Shown here piece by piece: positions 11,121 through 23,862 of a stretch of 64,000 nucleotides of DNA (position 1 is the first letter of the stretch; every line of letters begins with the position of its first letter). The stretch is from Litsea cubeba (taxonomy: Eukaryota; Streptophyta; Magnoliopsida; Laurales; Lauraceae). Location of the stretch: contig CM022944.1 in NCBI GenBank assembly GCA_012931725.1, forward strand, positions 16,824,374-16,888,373, given 5' to 3'. The notes beneath the pieces were generated by a model, which was not told where the DNA came from, ran no database searches, and saw only the letters and a program-made list of their open reading frames with translations. A program made the position numbers and the translations under genes.

Positions 11121-11637
11121 CTCAGCATTCAAGCTCTTCCAATTTGTAATGTATTTTTTTATCCTTTCCTGTGCTTCTACTTTGGAGAACAAGCTAATAA
11201 GTCTGTCATTTTGTTGAATAGTTATTAGCTGTCATTTTGTTGAATAGTGGCGCTTTTCATCTCCAGTGCCTTGCCCAAGCCCGTCCACTTGAAACATGTC
11301 AGATCCAAGCCCTCCCATTTAGTCAATCAGGCTGGGCCGGGCTTTCTACCACTTATTCAAGCAATTCACTAAACTACAAGCATTACTTGTTTGGGCTGGA
11401 TTGGGCAAGGTTTTGGGCTTTCTATCATCAACCCAAGCCTGGCCCAAATATTGAATGGTCCCAAATTTTTTATCCAGGCTCGGCCTGAGTACTAAAACCT
11501 AAGGGTCTAAATTAACGTTGCCGAAAGAGGACTGGTCCAGGGCCAGTCCCGGCCATTAGTGCTCTTATTCATCACATTAGATTCTGTTAGAAAAAGGAAG
11601 ATGCAACTACTTAAATAGCATTTTTTCCCTGATGCAG
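11121..11637. other. Sequence left of the RPN5 exons; GGCCTGGGC-rich repeat
   Basis: From about 11260 to 11550 the sequence is dense in CCAAGCC/GGGCTGG words, another degenerate interspersed repeat type. No upstream RPN5 exon was found here or further left. Confidence 0.45.
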
Positions 11638-11751
11638 GTATTATTCTCATAGCAATGACGATCTAGAAATTTGCCGCAGCTATAAGTCAATATATGAGAT
11701 CCCATCAGTGAAAGCTGATCCCTCACAATGGATTCCGGTGATTTCAACTTA

Positions 11752-11752
11752 A

Positions 11753-11827
<75 letters not shown>

Positions 11828-11832
11828 GTACA
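11752..11832 (+). repeat. CT then TA microsatellite in an RPN5 intron
   Basis: A (CT)n tract passes directly into (TA)n with a few interruptions. It sits in the short intron between the first two RPN5 exons, just after the donor. Confidence 0.9.
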
Positions 11833-12457
11833 CACACATATAATTACTTCAGAAATTCTTCTAAAAAAGTTCTTGATTTGTAGGTCCTAAGGAAAATTTG
11901 CTGGTATTTAGTGTTGTCACCACATGATCCAATGCAGTCAAGCCTTCTTAACTCAACTTTGGAAGATAAAAATCTCTCTGAAATTCCAAACTTCAGGTGG
12001 GCCTGTTATGAACATGTTTATTGCCCTTTTCAAGCTCACTTTTCTCTCTTGGAATCACCCACTTGCTATTTCACATAATATCTTCTAATGCCTGCCTATG
12101 TTCATTGTGTTGCTGGATGGGTGTACCGACTCAGTTTTCTATTGAAACAAGTGATCACAGTGGAGCCAGTGGACAGCTCTTTGGAAAACATATAGCGATG
12201 AGTTTGAGAATGAGAAGGCTATATGCTGGGAGGCTCTTTAGGTGATAAGGCGGCTGAAGACCTTAAACTGAGAATAATTGAACATGTAATTATTCATGCA
12301 AATGTGTCCTTTTGATCCGTTTCTTTCTGTATTTTATGTCCTGTGCTCTATTCATTTGTTAAATGTGCTATCATTTCAGAACATCTTGGTTGCATCAAAA
12401 TATTATTCAAGAATTACCTTGAAGAGACTTGCAGAGCTATTGTGCCTCAGTTTACAG

Positions 12458-15236
12458 GTTTGTTTCTTTCTTTTTTGGTGGATATGAATAATTATGTATC
12501 CACTTATTTCCATGTCCTTTTTATTGTTCACGTATGCATTTATGGTAGATGGTTCTAGGCAAGTTGTGATCACTGTATTACTGTGCATCTCCTAACTTGG
12601 ACACATGGTCTGTCAAATTACCAATCTAGAGACACTCTTACCAATCCAGCTGATTTGCTAGGCCATTATGTAAGAGAATAAATTCTTTCATCAGAGGGTA
12701 TCTCTAGTTCTTAGGTGTACTATGCATTTTTTTTAATTTGTACTTATCATTGTATAGCTTTAATTTTTTTTATTTTTCTTGTCGTTTGAAGCTGTCCCTT
12801 ACTCCTTTTGATGCAATACTCAAACTTTAACCTCAATTGAATGAAGGGCTTACTGCCCAAATTACGTACTCAAATACTCAAAAACTAATGTCAGAATTAA
12901 CATCAATTTGAGTAGAAGCCTTTATAATAATACATGTCTGTTTTCCATGCTCGCAAACTAGTTGATGTAGTATTTATTCTAATGGCAACAATTTTATTGA
13001 AAGCAAAAAAAACATAAGATACAACAACAAGAGGGGGCAGTGTAAATATCACCATGTCACAGCATGACTCAAGGGCAAAAGGCCAAACGCCAAATTACAA
13101 GCTGGACTGCATTTCCAACAACCACATCCAGATGTGTGGTACCTTTTGTAAGGATGACTGCCTCTAGATATGCAACATAGGGAACATGGCGAAGGAAACC
13201 AGGTGATCACTAGTAAGGTCATTGATGAAGTGAGATGCCCATCTAAGGCAAGGTCTATCATATGAAAGGTTCCAATTGGCTAAAGAAATCATAGAAGTGT
13301 GGGATGTTCCATGTAGGGCTGGTGCTTAATGACAAAGTAAGATATTGGATGTGTATTATAGACTATAGTACAAGTACCTCCTCAGCTCCTCCCTAGGTAT
13401 TTTTAATTCATCTTCCTTAACCCTGATATCCAGCTATCCTCAAAACCTTATTTGTGCTCCACCCCTCACCACCCAAGTCTAGTTATTGAATATAACACCT
13501 CCCATCTTTGATTAGTTCCAAAATGGTGGATCTTTGCTGCTGCGTCTGGTAATTTAGAAGCGCGTGGTATTTTGTAGATATTTTTGCATCGGGGTTTTAA
13601 CCCACTAGGCATTGGGTTTTGCAGGAAGGTTAAAAGTAATATTTGACCTTTATTTTTTTATACATAATCCTGACTAGCCAAATTGGATGGTTCAAATAGT
13701 CCAATCAATATGATTCTGATAAGGCTTTCTATGATAGGGTGTCTAACTTGGACTAGACGAAGTTCAAATGGACAATTATAACCTCCACATATATGACACA
13801 AAAGGAGCTGAAACTGAAATACAATGGTGCATGGGATCTTGGGATTTTGCATAGCAATATTGCTTCAGCTAGGGCAGGTGAAAGCGATCCGGCCTAATTA
13901 TTTAGTTACTGAGCATAATTTAGGCTTCTATTTGGGGCAGTTTAGCAACATGACATCTGTTTTGTCTTACATATGCTTGGGTTGGCCATCTAATCAGGCC
14001 ATGCAAACATTTGTGTTTGCTTGGGCTTGGTTCAGACATTATGTCTGGTGCATACAGAGGATCTGAAAATAATCTAAATTAGACCAAATTAAGTCAGCAA
14101 TTGGAGATTTACCTAAACTATAAGAAACTAGGTTATTAGGTCCTGAAGATGATGTACCTCCTGTGGGTTTCTCAATACCCGATTTTTGAGAAATGTGAAG
14201 AGTGTTGCAGAATCAAGTTTTCTCTTATTTATTCCATTTACTCACAGGTGATTGTGATCGCAACACAGCATAGACCTCATGCCCTTCAGCTGAATGATCC
14301 TTTACGTGGCGCTGCAATTGAAGATCCCACTTAAAATATAGTTTGCTACTTTTATATTTTTGGACTACACTGTTTTTATGTTGCTGTTTTGTTTTGCACT
14401 TACTTGTACATGATGGACTTTTATATAAGATAATATATACACCCTCTTTGAGAACAAAAAAGGATTCCTTCAAGTTGTTAAAAAAAAAGTTCTTATACGC
14501 TTGATTATGTATTGATAACATTACTTGTTTATTGTATTGAGATACTGACTTGTATTATGCTGCCACACTTATATCGTCTTAAATATCTTTAGGAAACTGT
14601 TAATTGAATATGAAGATTAGTTTGTGCTGTTAAGCTTTCTTTTAATGAATTCCACCATTCAATATATATATATATATATATATATAGATATATATACACG
14701 TGGGCGAGGCTCTCCTAAGTTCAAGTTTAGGATAAAATTTCGTAAGCTCACGCTTGTAGGGCCCACCCTTGGTCTATCCAAATGGACCAAATACACGACC
14801 CCCTTGAATTGCACATGTCTACCAACTTTCGGCCAGATCCGAATTTACTGGACCGTTGGATCAACTATGTACCGATCCGAATGGATTACTAACCATTACA
14901 CTTTTGGGGCCTAGACGGAGATGATAAAAATCACGGTTGAAACTGATTTTTTTACAGAGAGGAGGGTCCTAGGGAGTCCTTGAAATCCCCCCATCCCCAT
15001 GTGGGTCCCTAAGTGGGCCCCACCACACACTTGAGCTTACCTTATCCTAAGCTTAAGCTTGAGGTTAGGAGAGCTGCTCCCTTTATATACACACACATAC
15101 ATGATACATACATGTGTCAAGATCTACAAAACATGCATCTAATGGATTTCTTTTTTTTTTTTTTTTTATTGTAGAACTATGTCATTGTCTAATTTTTTTT
15201 AGAAAATTTTTTTTTCGTCTTTGGACTTCATTTTAG
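12458..15236 (+). other. Last RPN5 intron, expanded
   Basis: A 2.8 kb intron of AT-rich DNA bearing a terminal-inverted-repeat element (14706-15080) and poly-T tracts before the acceptor. An open segment at 14252-14333, after a CTCACAG acceptor-like site, encodes a short peptide ending in stop. I do not recognise it and do not call it an exon. Confidence 0.5.
14703..15083. mobile_element. Terminal-inverted-repeat element, about 380 bp (MULE-like MITE?)
   Basis: The left end (GGGCGAGGCTCTCCTAAGTT, then AGTTTAGGATAA and GTAAGCTCACGCTTG) is repeated in reverse at the right end (CTTATCCTAAGCTTAAG, then GGTTAGGAGAGCTGCTCCC). The terminal repeats are about 55 bp with indels. A TATATACAC word lies just outside both ends and could be a 9-bp duplication, but the flanks are TA-rich so this is weak. 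There is no coding capacity. A relative lies at 47985-48125. Confidence 0.65.
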
Positions 15237-15449
15237 GAAGCTGAGAAGCACTTATCGGACATGGTTGTTTCTAAATCCCTGCTAACGAAGGTGGATCGGC
15301 CAATGGGATGCTTTCATGCACCCAAGGACAGTAATGAGATCCTCAACTCATGGGCAATGAATTTAGAAAAGCTGCTTGACCTTGTTGAGAAGACCTGCCA
15401 TCAAATACACAAGGAGACCATGGTTCACAAAGCTGCCCTAAAAGTTTAA

Positions 15450-18400
15450 CCTCCATTTCAAGTATTAGAAACAGACTATTGAAGTCGAGTTGAAGATGAC
15501 GAATGATTTTCCCTTAGAACATCAAGTATTTGCAAAAGTAGGGGAAATGAAGAAAAAAAAAAAAAATCAGCTTGAGTTTTATTTTGTTCTGTATCTATTG
15601 TCACCAAATGAAAACGCCCCCTACCTGACTATTAATTCTTTCTAATCACATGTGAAGTGCTAGCTTGTATCTCGAGATCCCAATATAGCTTTTAATCTGA
15701 AGCTACTGAAAGCAAGAAAAGTGTAAAATTTTGCAAGCTGACTACTACATATTTCTTTCCTGAAGACTGCATATATTATCACAAATATCAGTCACTATTT
15801 TGAAAATATCTTGCTATTTTTGAAATATTATCAGAAAATATTTAAGTTGTTGATAATGTTGTGATATTTTAAAATCTCAATTAAATGGAAATGTTGTGAT
15901 TAAACTGTGATAAAAAACAGTAAAAAGGTATAAGAAATCAATTCTTTTTGTAGTAATTCATATTTCTCATCACTTAAGTTTTTGCAATTTGATCATCTTG
16001 AAAGTAGTTTATTTGTATATCACTTCTTCTACTACTACTATTTTGCTTAAGTTGGGCTACTTTACAAAGGGGTTAGGTAAATATAAAGTGCATCCAATGG
16101 TCTGATATTTACCTTTTTTTTTTTTTTTTTGTGTGTGTGTGTTCCAAAGTTCTTCAACTGACTGCTGAAGTAAAACTGTCGAGTGGAACGGTCTTTTACT
16201 TTACAAGTTTTATAGTAAAGTAGGTTCTAAATGAGTATTAAAGAGGCGAAAAGTGAATAATGGGTGATATGCAAATCACGCTCTTGTATTCTTTAGGATT
16301 TAATTACTAAGGTGATGACTGGGTATATATATATATATATATATATATTTACGAAAGGGAAAGGGATGACTATTTGATGGCCCTTTGTAAATATTTAACT
16401 TTAGTTCACTATTTCCTGATTTAAACCATAGGCATTTCTTAGAAGTCCTAAGAATTAAATAATGAGCAAATAAACATGCCTTTAAGAGGGAAAGGAGTGT
16501 TTAATCAAGTGGCCCACTAAGCTGGATACTAAAATATCCCTCCAGAACTTATTTTCTCATGTTTCCTAATCAAATTCCCAACTCTCCCCCCACACATCTC
16601 TCTCTAAGTTAATGTCTCTAGCCTCTCTCACTCAGTTAATCTAACGTATCTCTTTTGAACCATCTTTTATAATTTTAGGGATATCGTAGGAGTTAATTTA
16701 AAGGATAAATCTAATGGTTCCATCATGTTAGGAAACTTGCTATATTCAAATTATCTAGGAATATCCCCATTTGGTTATTTCATTGCATAATCAACCAAAA
16801 CTTCTACAATCTCATGATACTAAACACCTGCCTAGTTGCCCATGGTTGGAACCACCTCTTCAAAAATAAAAAATACCTCCCTTAGTCTCGCAGAGGTAGA
16901 GAGATTTATGGGAACACAACCCATGTTGAGTTAGTGTTATCCATTGCAATTGACCTAATTATGTTTAAATCTGATTTTTCTTCTTCAATACATTTACTAC
17001 CATTTGGACACAAATAAACAATATCCGAGTTGTATAATCATGGCCTTCAAATCAGTAGATTTTTTTTATAATTAATTTATCTACAAAAGTAAATGATTGT
17101 AACCATTTATTTATTTATATTATTATCTATTATATAAATTAAAGTTTCTGATTTTAACCGAACTAATTTCAATTTTAACGCTTCTAATTTTAATCTTTAC
17201 CTCTAATAAAGTTTACACTATTATCGTAAAAGTTTTTCAATTACTTTTCAAATACAGTTAAGATGATTGTCTCATTTATTTTCTAGGGGTGTAAAAAAAA
17301 AAAAATCGAAAAACAGTCTAACCAACAGTTAATAACCTTGTTTCACGGTTTTAATTATAGTTACGGTTATTAAAATCGAGAAATCGTGCTTCACAGTTCG
17401 ATTTTAATTTTTAGTCTCAACTCACGGTTATTAACCGAACCGAACCATAAATTACGATTGGGTTAACCGTTTTTCCAAAATATATGGTTAACCGAACCAT
17501 TACACCCAACACTTTATTATTTCATTTGTCTATGTAAACATCTTAATGCTATTTTATTATTTTAGAATTATGTAATCTGTTATCTAGAATATTTGGTTTT
17601 GACTTTTGAACATGTATTTTGTATTATGACAAAAAAATATGTATTTTAAGTAACAATTAATTGTAACCGAACCATCTAATAGTTAACCACGGTTCGATTT
17701 TTTAGGGTACGGTTACAGTTACGATTTTTAAAAACTGAAAATTGTAAAATACGGTTCAATTAATAATTTTTATAAAACACACGATTAATCGAACCGTTAC
17801 CTCCTATTATTTTCTAATCCCGGCAATGAATATGGATAAAAGAAAAACTCCTCTTTCTTAACCAACAGAAGAAAGAAGAAAAAAACTACATCCATCTCAC
17901 TTGCAATTTAAAATGATAATCAATATACTCTTTACTATTATATAATTTTTACTTTGAGCAAAATAATTTTGAGAATTATATCTTTTTCATACTTAGTAAA
18001 TAAAATCTATTTTTAGACACATACCTAATAAATCTCATCATGTCGCTCCAATAAGAACTGATCCCTTCTATAAGATTGATCATGCTTACACAATCACTGG
18101 TTGATAGGCGGTACGTCTGGATGGGTGAATGGCCGTCTTCTAAATGGCAAATACAGTAGCTGAGCAGAGGACATCCGAGAGGACCTGCCTTTTGGCTGAG
18201 AGCCTGAGATCAAACCAAAATGAAAATTTCTTCTCAATAAAGGACTTTCCAATTTGTCACAATAGACTTCTTTCCATAGTGTGTTAGTTTAGATGTCATC
18301 CTTCCAATGATTAGATCACATACATGGGTCAATCAAAGGGCCCCATATGATGTTTGCACGATCATGGATATCAAGAATAGTTGAGTGAAAGTTACTTAAC

Positions 18401-19477
18401 TTATATCACACTATATTCATTGGACCCTTCTTTGTTATAGTTTTTGGGTGATTAACCAGATAGCACTGTCCACATGTCATAGTGGGCGTGCTTCATTTTT
18501 TTTTTTTTTTTTATATATATATATATGATTTTAGTCAAGAAGCATCTCAATCTTATCATCACTCCCCATTGATTTTGGGACCTTTAATCAATAACATTAT
18601 TCACTAGTACTTTAATAATGTAATTCTTCAATTCAGTGGTGAATGGCTGAATGCTGTTTTATAGTTACATACAGTAGGGGAAGGCCTACAGCTTGAGCTG
18701 CTCAAAGTTTTGTTAGGTTGGCCTTACATGGACAAATTTATTTTGACCTTATTGGACCATAAAATGCAGTCACTCATCCACTGTATCTATAGACAAAGGT
18801 AGGTGTTATATATAATTCATGATAACCTATTTAAGGTAATAGAGTAAATGATCCAGGTGTGGTCCACCCCCACTGTCGAGCACCTGTGCTCCCCACTCGA
18901 CTTATGGTGAGTACACTTTTTTTGTAGAGCCCACTTGATGATGGGTCAATCCCCCCTCTCCCACTTGTGTATTGTGATGGAGGCTCGAATCATCATCCTA
19001 ACCACTTGATCAACAGCCAAGGAATTTTTACTTTTCAAAATGAGTGCCCGCCAATCCAACGGTTTAGTCCATTTGGATGGGTTCCAAACCTGAGATTCCT
19101 ATTTTACGGTCCACTTGGATGGTTCATAGCAACTGGTGTTTTTGCACAGGATTCGTGAGCAACGGTGTTCGATAAAAGAATTTCAAATATGTAATGTTTA
19201 ATACTTAGGTCTAAGCTTAAATATTACTATTGGTCTGACCTGAACCCGCCGAGAACTGTTTCCAGCCTTAAATTGATTTCACAAAGACACTACATGAATC
19301 ACATGCATCTGTTGCATGGGCATAGCTTGTGTTGATACAGTCTGCCCCTAATCAGAATGATCTATGTTCAACGTTACCTACTTATGCATTGACAATAACA
19401 ATTGCTTATCAACAGTCGCACTTAGACTGAACCATCTGTTTCTAGGCTTTGGGATGTTTTATACGAAGGTTTTCTTT
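15450..19477. other. 4 kb gene-free stretch
   Basis: After the RPN5 stop the DNA is AT-rich, with TA microsatellites (16325-16348, 18511-18525) and poly-T tracts (16111-16129, 18498-18512). From 17280 to 17800 there is a degenerate repeat dense in GGTTAACCGAACC-type words. Around 18840-19150 lies a GTCCACC/GGATGG-rich segment like those at 42250-43270. No coding or RNA gene is supported before the U2 promoter. Confidence 0.5.
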
Positions 19478-19529
19478 AGTCCCACATTGGAATTGAGAGA
19501 AAATGTCAGAAAGAGTAGAGTGCATAAGA
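19478..19529 (+). promoter_or_regulatory. Plant snRNA promoter: USE plus TATA-like box
   Basis: AGTCCCACATTG at 19478-19489 matches the plant upstream sequence element RTCCCACATCG except for T in place of C near its end. A weak TATA-like GCATAAGA sits at 19522-19529, about 26-33 nt before the U2 start. The gap between the two, about 33 bp, is the spacing known for RNA polymerase II-type plant snRNA genes (polymerase III types are about ten bases shorter). Confidence 0.8.
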
Positions 19530-19554
19530 ATGCATTTGAGTTACTTGAAAATTC

Positions 19555-19750
19555 ATACCTTTCTCGGCCTTTTGGCTAAGATCAAGTGTAGTATCTGTTC
19601 TTATCAGTTTAATATCTGATACGTGGCCCATTGGGTCACATGATATTAAATTAATTTTTTTGGGGGGAAGGCCCACTACAGTAGCTTGCTGCTGGGGTCC
19701 TCATGTGTCGCCCATGTATTGCACTACTGCAGGGGCTGGCGCACCCCTAT
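19555..19750 (+). ncRNA. U2: U2 spliceosomal snRNA
   Basis: U2 snRNA pairs with the intron branch site in the spliceosome. The 196-nt gene starts ATACCTTTCTCGGCCTTTTG and keeps the invariant 5' half, including the branch-site recognition segment GTGTAGTATCTG. The stem-loop GTGGCCCATTGGGTCAC still pairs fully, with one G-U. The Sm site region ATTAATTTTTTTG is present. The 3' stem-loops run to GGCTGGCGCACCCC. Length equals that of known plant U2. Divergence is concentrated in the 3' half: one stem IV base pair is lost (GCCCATGT against GCAGGGGC). A clear plant 3'-end box was not seen downstream. With its promoter intact it may be functional, but a decayed copy is possible. Confidence 0.93.
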
Positions 19751-22478
19751 CAAATCAAAATAAAATTTACTCAATTTTTAGACCTTTCATGTTTAAAAAA
19801 GGCCAAAGACATAATTGCCAGAGCTAAGTTTTTATTTTACCTTCCAGTAGATGGGCTAGGTTTTGGTTGTAACTGGACTGGACTTCTGAATCTAGTGCTC
19901 AATTTTCAGGTAATTTGGGCAGGACCCATTTAATGAGTCAGACTTGACTTGAGAATATGAATGGATACAGATCCTATTTGTTTGGATCCTAATGGATCTA
20001 GACCCGAGTCCATCATTAATCTTATTTAGACAAATTAAGCTAATCAAATAGACAATTAAAATTGAAACCTTCTCTGCCTAAACAGAAGGCTAACAACAAC
20101 ATCTTATTCATCTAGTTTTGGTACATGTCTAATCTGAAGACTCATCTTATATATGCTTTTCTTTTCATTAAGTGATACAAGAACCTCTAAAGTGAAAGCT
20201 GTGGATGATCCTGACTGGGATGCCCTTCTCATCTCTTCATTTGAGAAAAGCTTAAAAATATTAGGATCTTTCATTTCTTATGTTTCTTTTTACTGTGTTC
20301 TAGTGTAAATAAAATCTTAAAAGAAAATATAGCAGCATTGGTTGTGGCTTTAGGGGAAATTGTAATGCCTTTGATATTGGGGGAAAAACTTTTGAAAAAA
20401 GGTAAATGATTAAAAAGTAAAGGTGAAATAATGCATATTATGTCTTGCCTTAAAGACTACGATTTCTCCGCCATCACTGGTAGGTTTGTTGGATAGCCTA
20501 CCCCAATATACAATGCCCTCTACAATGACTCAATTGGTCTTCACCCTGTTATGTCTAATTTCAATGGCTTGTTTGTTTTATGTAATTGAATTCCTAGAAT
20601 TATGTTTTTATATGCAGTTAAAAATAAAAAATTAAAGGTGAATATTAAAAAATTAATCATCAAATAACATCCATTATAATGGAAATTGAATCAAAGGAAA
20701 GTTGGAAAATGAATACTCATCAGCCAGCCATCACCCTAATTCAAAGCGTAGGAAAGTCAATGTCCCATTTATATCACTGCCTTATATCCTTTACCCTTCG
20801 CCTTACATCCTTCACGCCTCACTCCTTTAACAATCCATCAGTAGAGTTTATTTGACTATACATTCCCATATATATATATATATATATATATACTTTCCGT
20901 AAACAAAGAGGCCCCAAGACAATACAAGAAACTGAAATAGGCGATTTGGTAAAAATTGATTTGTAACAGAGGAGAGAGCAAGAGCTGCTACCTATTCTCC
21001 TAAAGGGTTAAGTCCTTTGTAATATGCCCTTCTTGCTTTCTATCTTCTTGCCTGTCCTCTTTCTTACTAGGACTCCTAATTAGCATCCAACAACAGAAAT
21101 CAAAACAACAGTAACCCTTATATAGAGATTCGAGGAGAATAAAGAAAAGTCAAATTCTTAAATTTAAATATAATGAAAAGGCATTAGTCATACATAGCCA
21201 TACCGCTTAGTAAATAACTACTTATATTACAGTATGAACAGATAGTGACCACATCATTTAACAATTAATATAGCAATTAAGTAAACGTAAAATTAAAAAG
21301 ATTTTCAAATTTATGAAAGTATGGATGACATTTTGATCATGCCATAAAAAAAGGGTATGTCTGTAGATATGAATTATGGAACTAGTGTGTAGCCGAAAAT
21401 ACATATTTATCTCAGCCAATTTTTGAATCACTTCTAACTAATACCATCTAATAAATGAATTCCAACAAGCTTAAAGCATTTGTTTCATATCCAATTGTAG
21501 AATCACTTTTAATACCATCTAGAGGTTTTGCAACAAGCGCATACATTACTTTCTATAACCTAACCAACTATTTAGAACCCATTTTCTTAATGCAATAATG
21601 AGTTCTTATAATCTTATAGGCAATATGATTTCATCAAAGGGCCTAATGCAAAGATTAAATGTGGATATGTGTAAGGTACATCAAAATATCCCCTTAAATA
21701 GGGAATGGTTAACACCTTTTGCTTTAGTAAATAACTCTTGGATGCCAACTTTTAGGCAACATGTCCATCAACTTAGATGGTAAAAATTAAGATAATGATG
21801 GACAAAGGATCACTACATATATCCACCCATTATCCTCATATATTAAATTGCAAGAAATTAATGGTTCTTTATAGCTCCACCCTTGGCATACACTTTTTGT
21901 TCGACGCTCAGATAAAAGCCTCGCTTTCAAGAATTTTAGCTATTTGAATACTAATAACACAAACTAGCTTTTTAAGAAATTGATTGTACTCCATAGATCT
22001 CCACCCTTAAATATCACCTCTTTCCCATTGGATAATAAATAGGTAGATTTTTAGAAATCTAATACAAATTAGAGAAACAGCCCCTCAATGTGAGTCAGTC
22101 TTTTAAGAATTTCTCCATACCTCGTACTTGTTTTCATCTCTATACCAAGATTCTAGCTAAAATCATGTTGAAGAATGTGATGGACTATAAAGCCTACTTT
22201 ATAGTATCTTAATTGACCTCATAACTTATGATTTCCAATTAAAATACAGTATCTATCAGTGTCTTTAGAGCTCATTGGCCTCCTAAATACAAAACCATCT
22301 TAAAAAACTGACCCCTAGTCCATTTCTAACATATATAATGATGCTATGGTGCCATCCAACATGTCGCCATGCTGCTTATGGCAATTTCTACAGAGTGCAA
22401 TATGAAAACATGCTAACTCATTTCCCGTCTCAAACATACTTACAGCTCATGTCAGAACTGACAAGCAATTATCAACTG
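19751..22478. other. 2.7 kb gene-free stretch
   Basis: AT-rich intergenic DNA with a TA microsatellite (20870-20893). No protein or RNA gene recognised. Confidence 0.45.
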
Positions 22479-22487
22479 ACACGTGGC
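22479..22487 (+). promoter_or_regulatory. G-box / ABRE-like ACACGTGGC
   Basis: ACACGTGGC lies 166 bp upstream of the LRR start codon. It is a classic bZIP/bHLH site (ABRE core ACGTGGC). The position is promoter-proximal; its function is inferred from motif and place only. The region between it and the ATG is pyrimidine-rich leader-like DNA. Confidence 0.4.
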
Positions 22488-22652
22488 AGACAAGACCCCT
22501 CGCAACAGTCCTCACTCACTAAAGAGAGTTACCCCCACCTGCATTCATGACCATCCCACCCACCACAACCTTCAATCCAAGGAAAAGATCAAGGAAGAAA
22601 AGGCATCAAAACCTAATTCTCCAAGCCCCCTTCTCCCTCCCTCCATCAGGAA

Positions 22653-23862
22653 ATGCCACATTCCTGGTCACTAGCCCTCCTCCTCCTCCTCCTCCCTCCA
22701 TCAGCATCTGCATTAGGTGTTGGCATTTGGATTGGTGGAGGCATAGGCAGCCAAACCCCACCTGGCTCCTCGAATTCCAAGCTCCACAATGCTTACACAG
22801 CACTCCAAGCATGGAAATGTGCAATTACTGATGACCCAAATGGGATTTTGGCCACATGGGTGGGTTCAGATGTTTGTTCCTATAAAGGGGTCTTCTGCAC
22901 CCAACCTGTAGACATGTCCACAGACCTTGTTGTGGCAGGCATAGATCTGAACCATGCCTCACTTCAAGGCACTCTGGTGAAGGAGCTCTCTCTGCTTTCT
23001 GACCTCTCCATCATCCATCTCAACAGCAACAGGTTTACAGGAGCAGTGCCTGACAGCTTCAGAGAGCTTGAGTCTCTCTCGGAGCTGGACCTCAGCAATA
23101 ACCAGTTCTCAGGGCCTTTCCCTTCTGCCACACTCCTCATACCAAATCTTATCTACTTAGATATCAGATACAACTATTTCTCAGGGCCTATTCCTGAGGA
23201 GCTCTTCAACAAGGACCTTGATGCAATCTTCCTGAACAATAATCTATTTGATGGGCAGATTCCTCAGAGTCTTGGCAATTCCCCTGCTTCTGTCATCACC
23301 CTTGCCAACAACAGGTTATAATGCATTGCATTGTTTACTTACAGACTCAAAACTAATGAAATTGTCATAGGTACTAACACTGTCTCTTGGACCTTGATAC
23401 AGGTTTAGTGGGAGCATTCCAGTTAGCTTTGGCTACATGGGTCCTGGAATTAAAGAGGTCTTGTTACATAATAACCAGCTAACAGGTTGCATTCCTGAGG
23501 GAGTTGGCCTCTTATCAGAAATGGAGGTGTTGGATCTCAGCCACAATTTACTGAGTGGTCATTTGCCAGATACAATCTCTTGTCTTTCTGAGATTGAAAT
23601 TCTCAATCTTGCCCACAACCAGCTCTCTGGGGTTCTTTCAGAGTTTGTTTGCAGTCTGAGAAATCTTGCTTATCTTACTGTTTCTTACAATTTCCTTTCT
23701 GGGTTTGATCAGGAATGCACTAGGCTGTTATTTAGGAATGTGGGTTTTGATTTCTCAGGAAATTGCATTCCAGGGAAGAACAGGCAGAGGCCTCAACCTG
23801 AGTGCTCCGGAATACCAGGAGGGTTGAACTGTTTGAGGATTCCTTTGATAAGGTGTGGTTAA
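22653..23862 (+). CDS. Secreted leucine-rich-repeat protein, LRX-like without extensin tail
   Basis: Two exons (22653-23314 and 23403-23862) join across an 88-bp GT-AG intron, AAC AAC AG|G TTT, giving 373 residues. Residues 1-21 form a signal peptide (MPHSWSLALLLLLLPPSASA). A plant LRR N-cap follows (ALQAWKCAITDDPNGILATW, then a VCSYKGVFC cysteine pair). About ten extracellular LRRs of the LxxLxLxxNxFSGxIP type run to near residue 330. A cysteine-containing C-terminus (GNCIPGKNRQRPQPECSG, then NCLRIPLIRCG) ends the protein. This matches the LRR module of leucine-rich-repeat extensins, which in plants bind RALF peptides at the cell wall. The Pro-rich extensin domain is missing, as in some stand-alone relatives. 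There is no transmembrane or kinase segment. The frame is intact and the intron sits inside an LRR. Confidence 0.9.

Larger units (their letters stand above)
11638..15449 (+). pseudogene. RPN5: 26S proteasome lid subunit RPN5, 3' half, frameshifted
   Basis: RPN5 (PSMD12) is a PCI-domain subunit of the 19S lid. Five exons match its C-terminal half. 11638-11737 gives YYSHSNDDLEICRSYKSIYE and onward. 11884-11996 gives VLRKICWYLVLSPHDPMQSS and onward. 12135-12285 is the broken exon. 12380-12457 gives NILVASKYYSRITLKRLAEL and onward. 15237-15449 gives EAEKHLSDMVVSKSL and ends HKAALKV-stop. All have correct AG/GT borders and compatible phases. The third exon has a ~5-nt loss after VTVE (near 12165) and a 2-nt gain (TATATG, near 12220). 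These put a TAG at 12193-12195 in frame and give three successive reading frames. Two residues are also missing after RPMG in the last exon. No exon for the N-terminal half exists upstream. Retained introns mean it is not a retrocopy. It is a truncated duplicate, or a real gene with assembly errors. Confidence 0.88.

Noticed and set aside
14149..14334. Short open frame ending after QLNDPLRGAAIEDPT, possible extra RPN5 exon
   Set aside because: No RPN5 counterpart exists for this peptide. It lies in the last intron and has no second exon to join.
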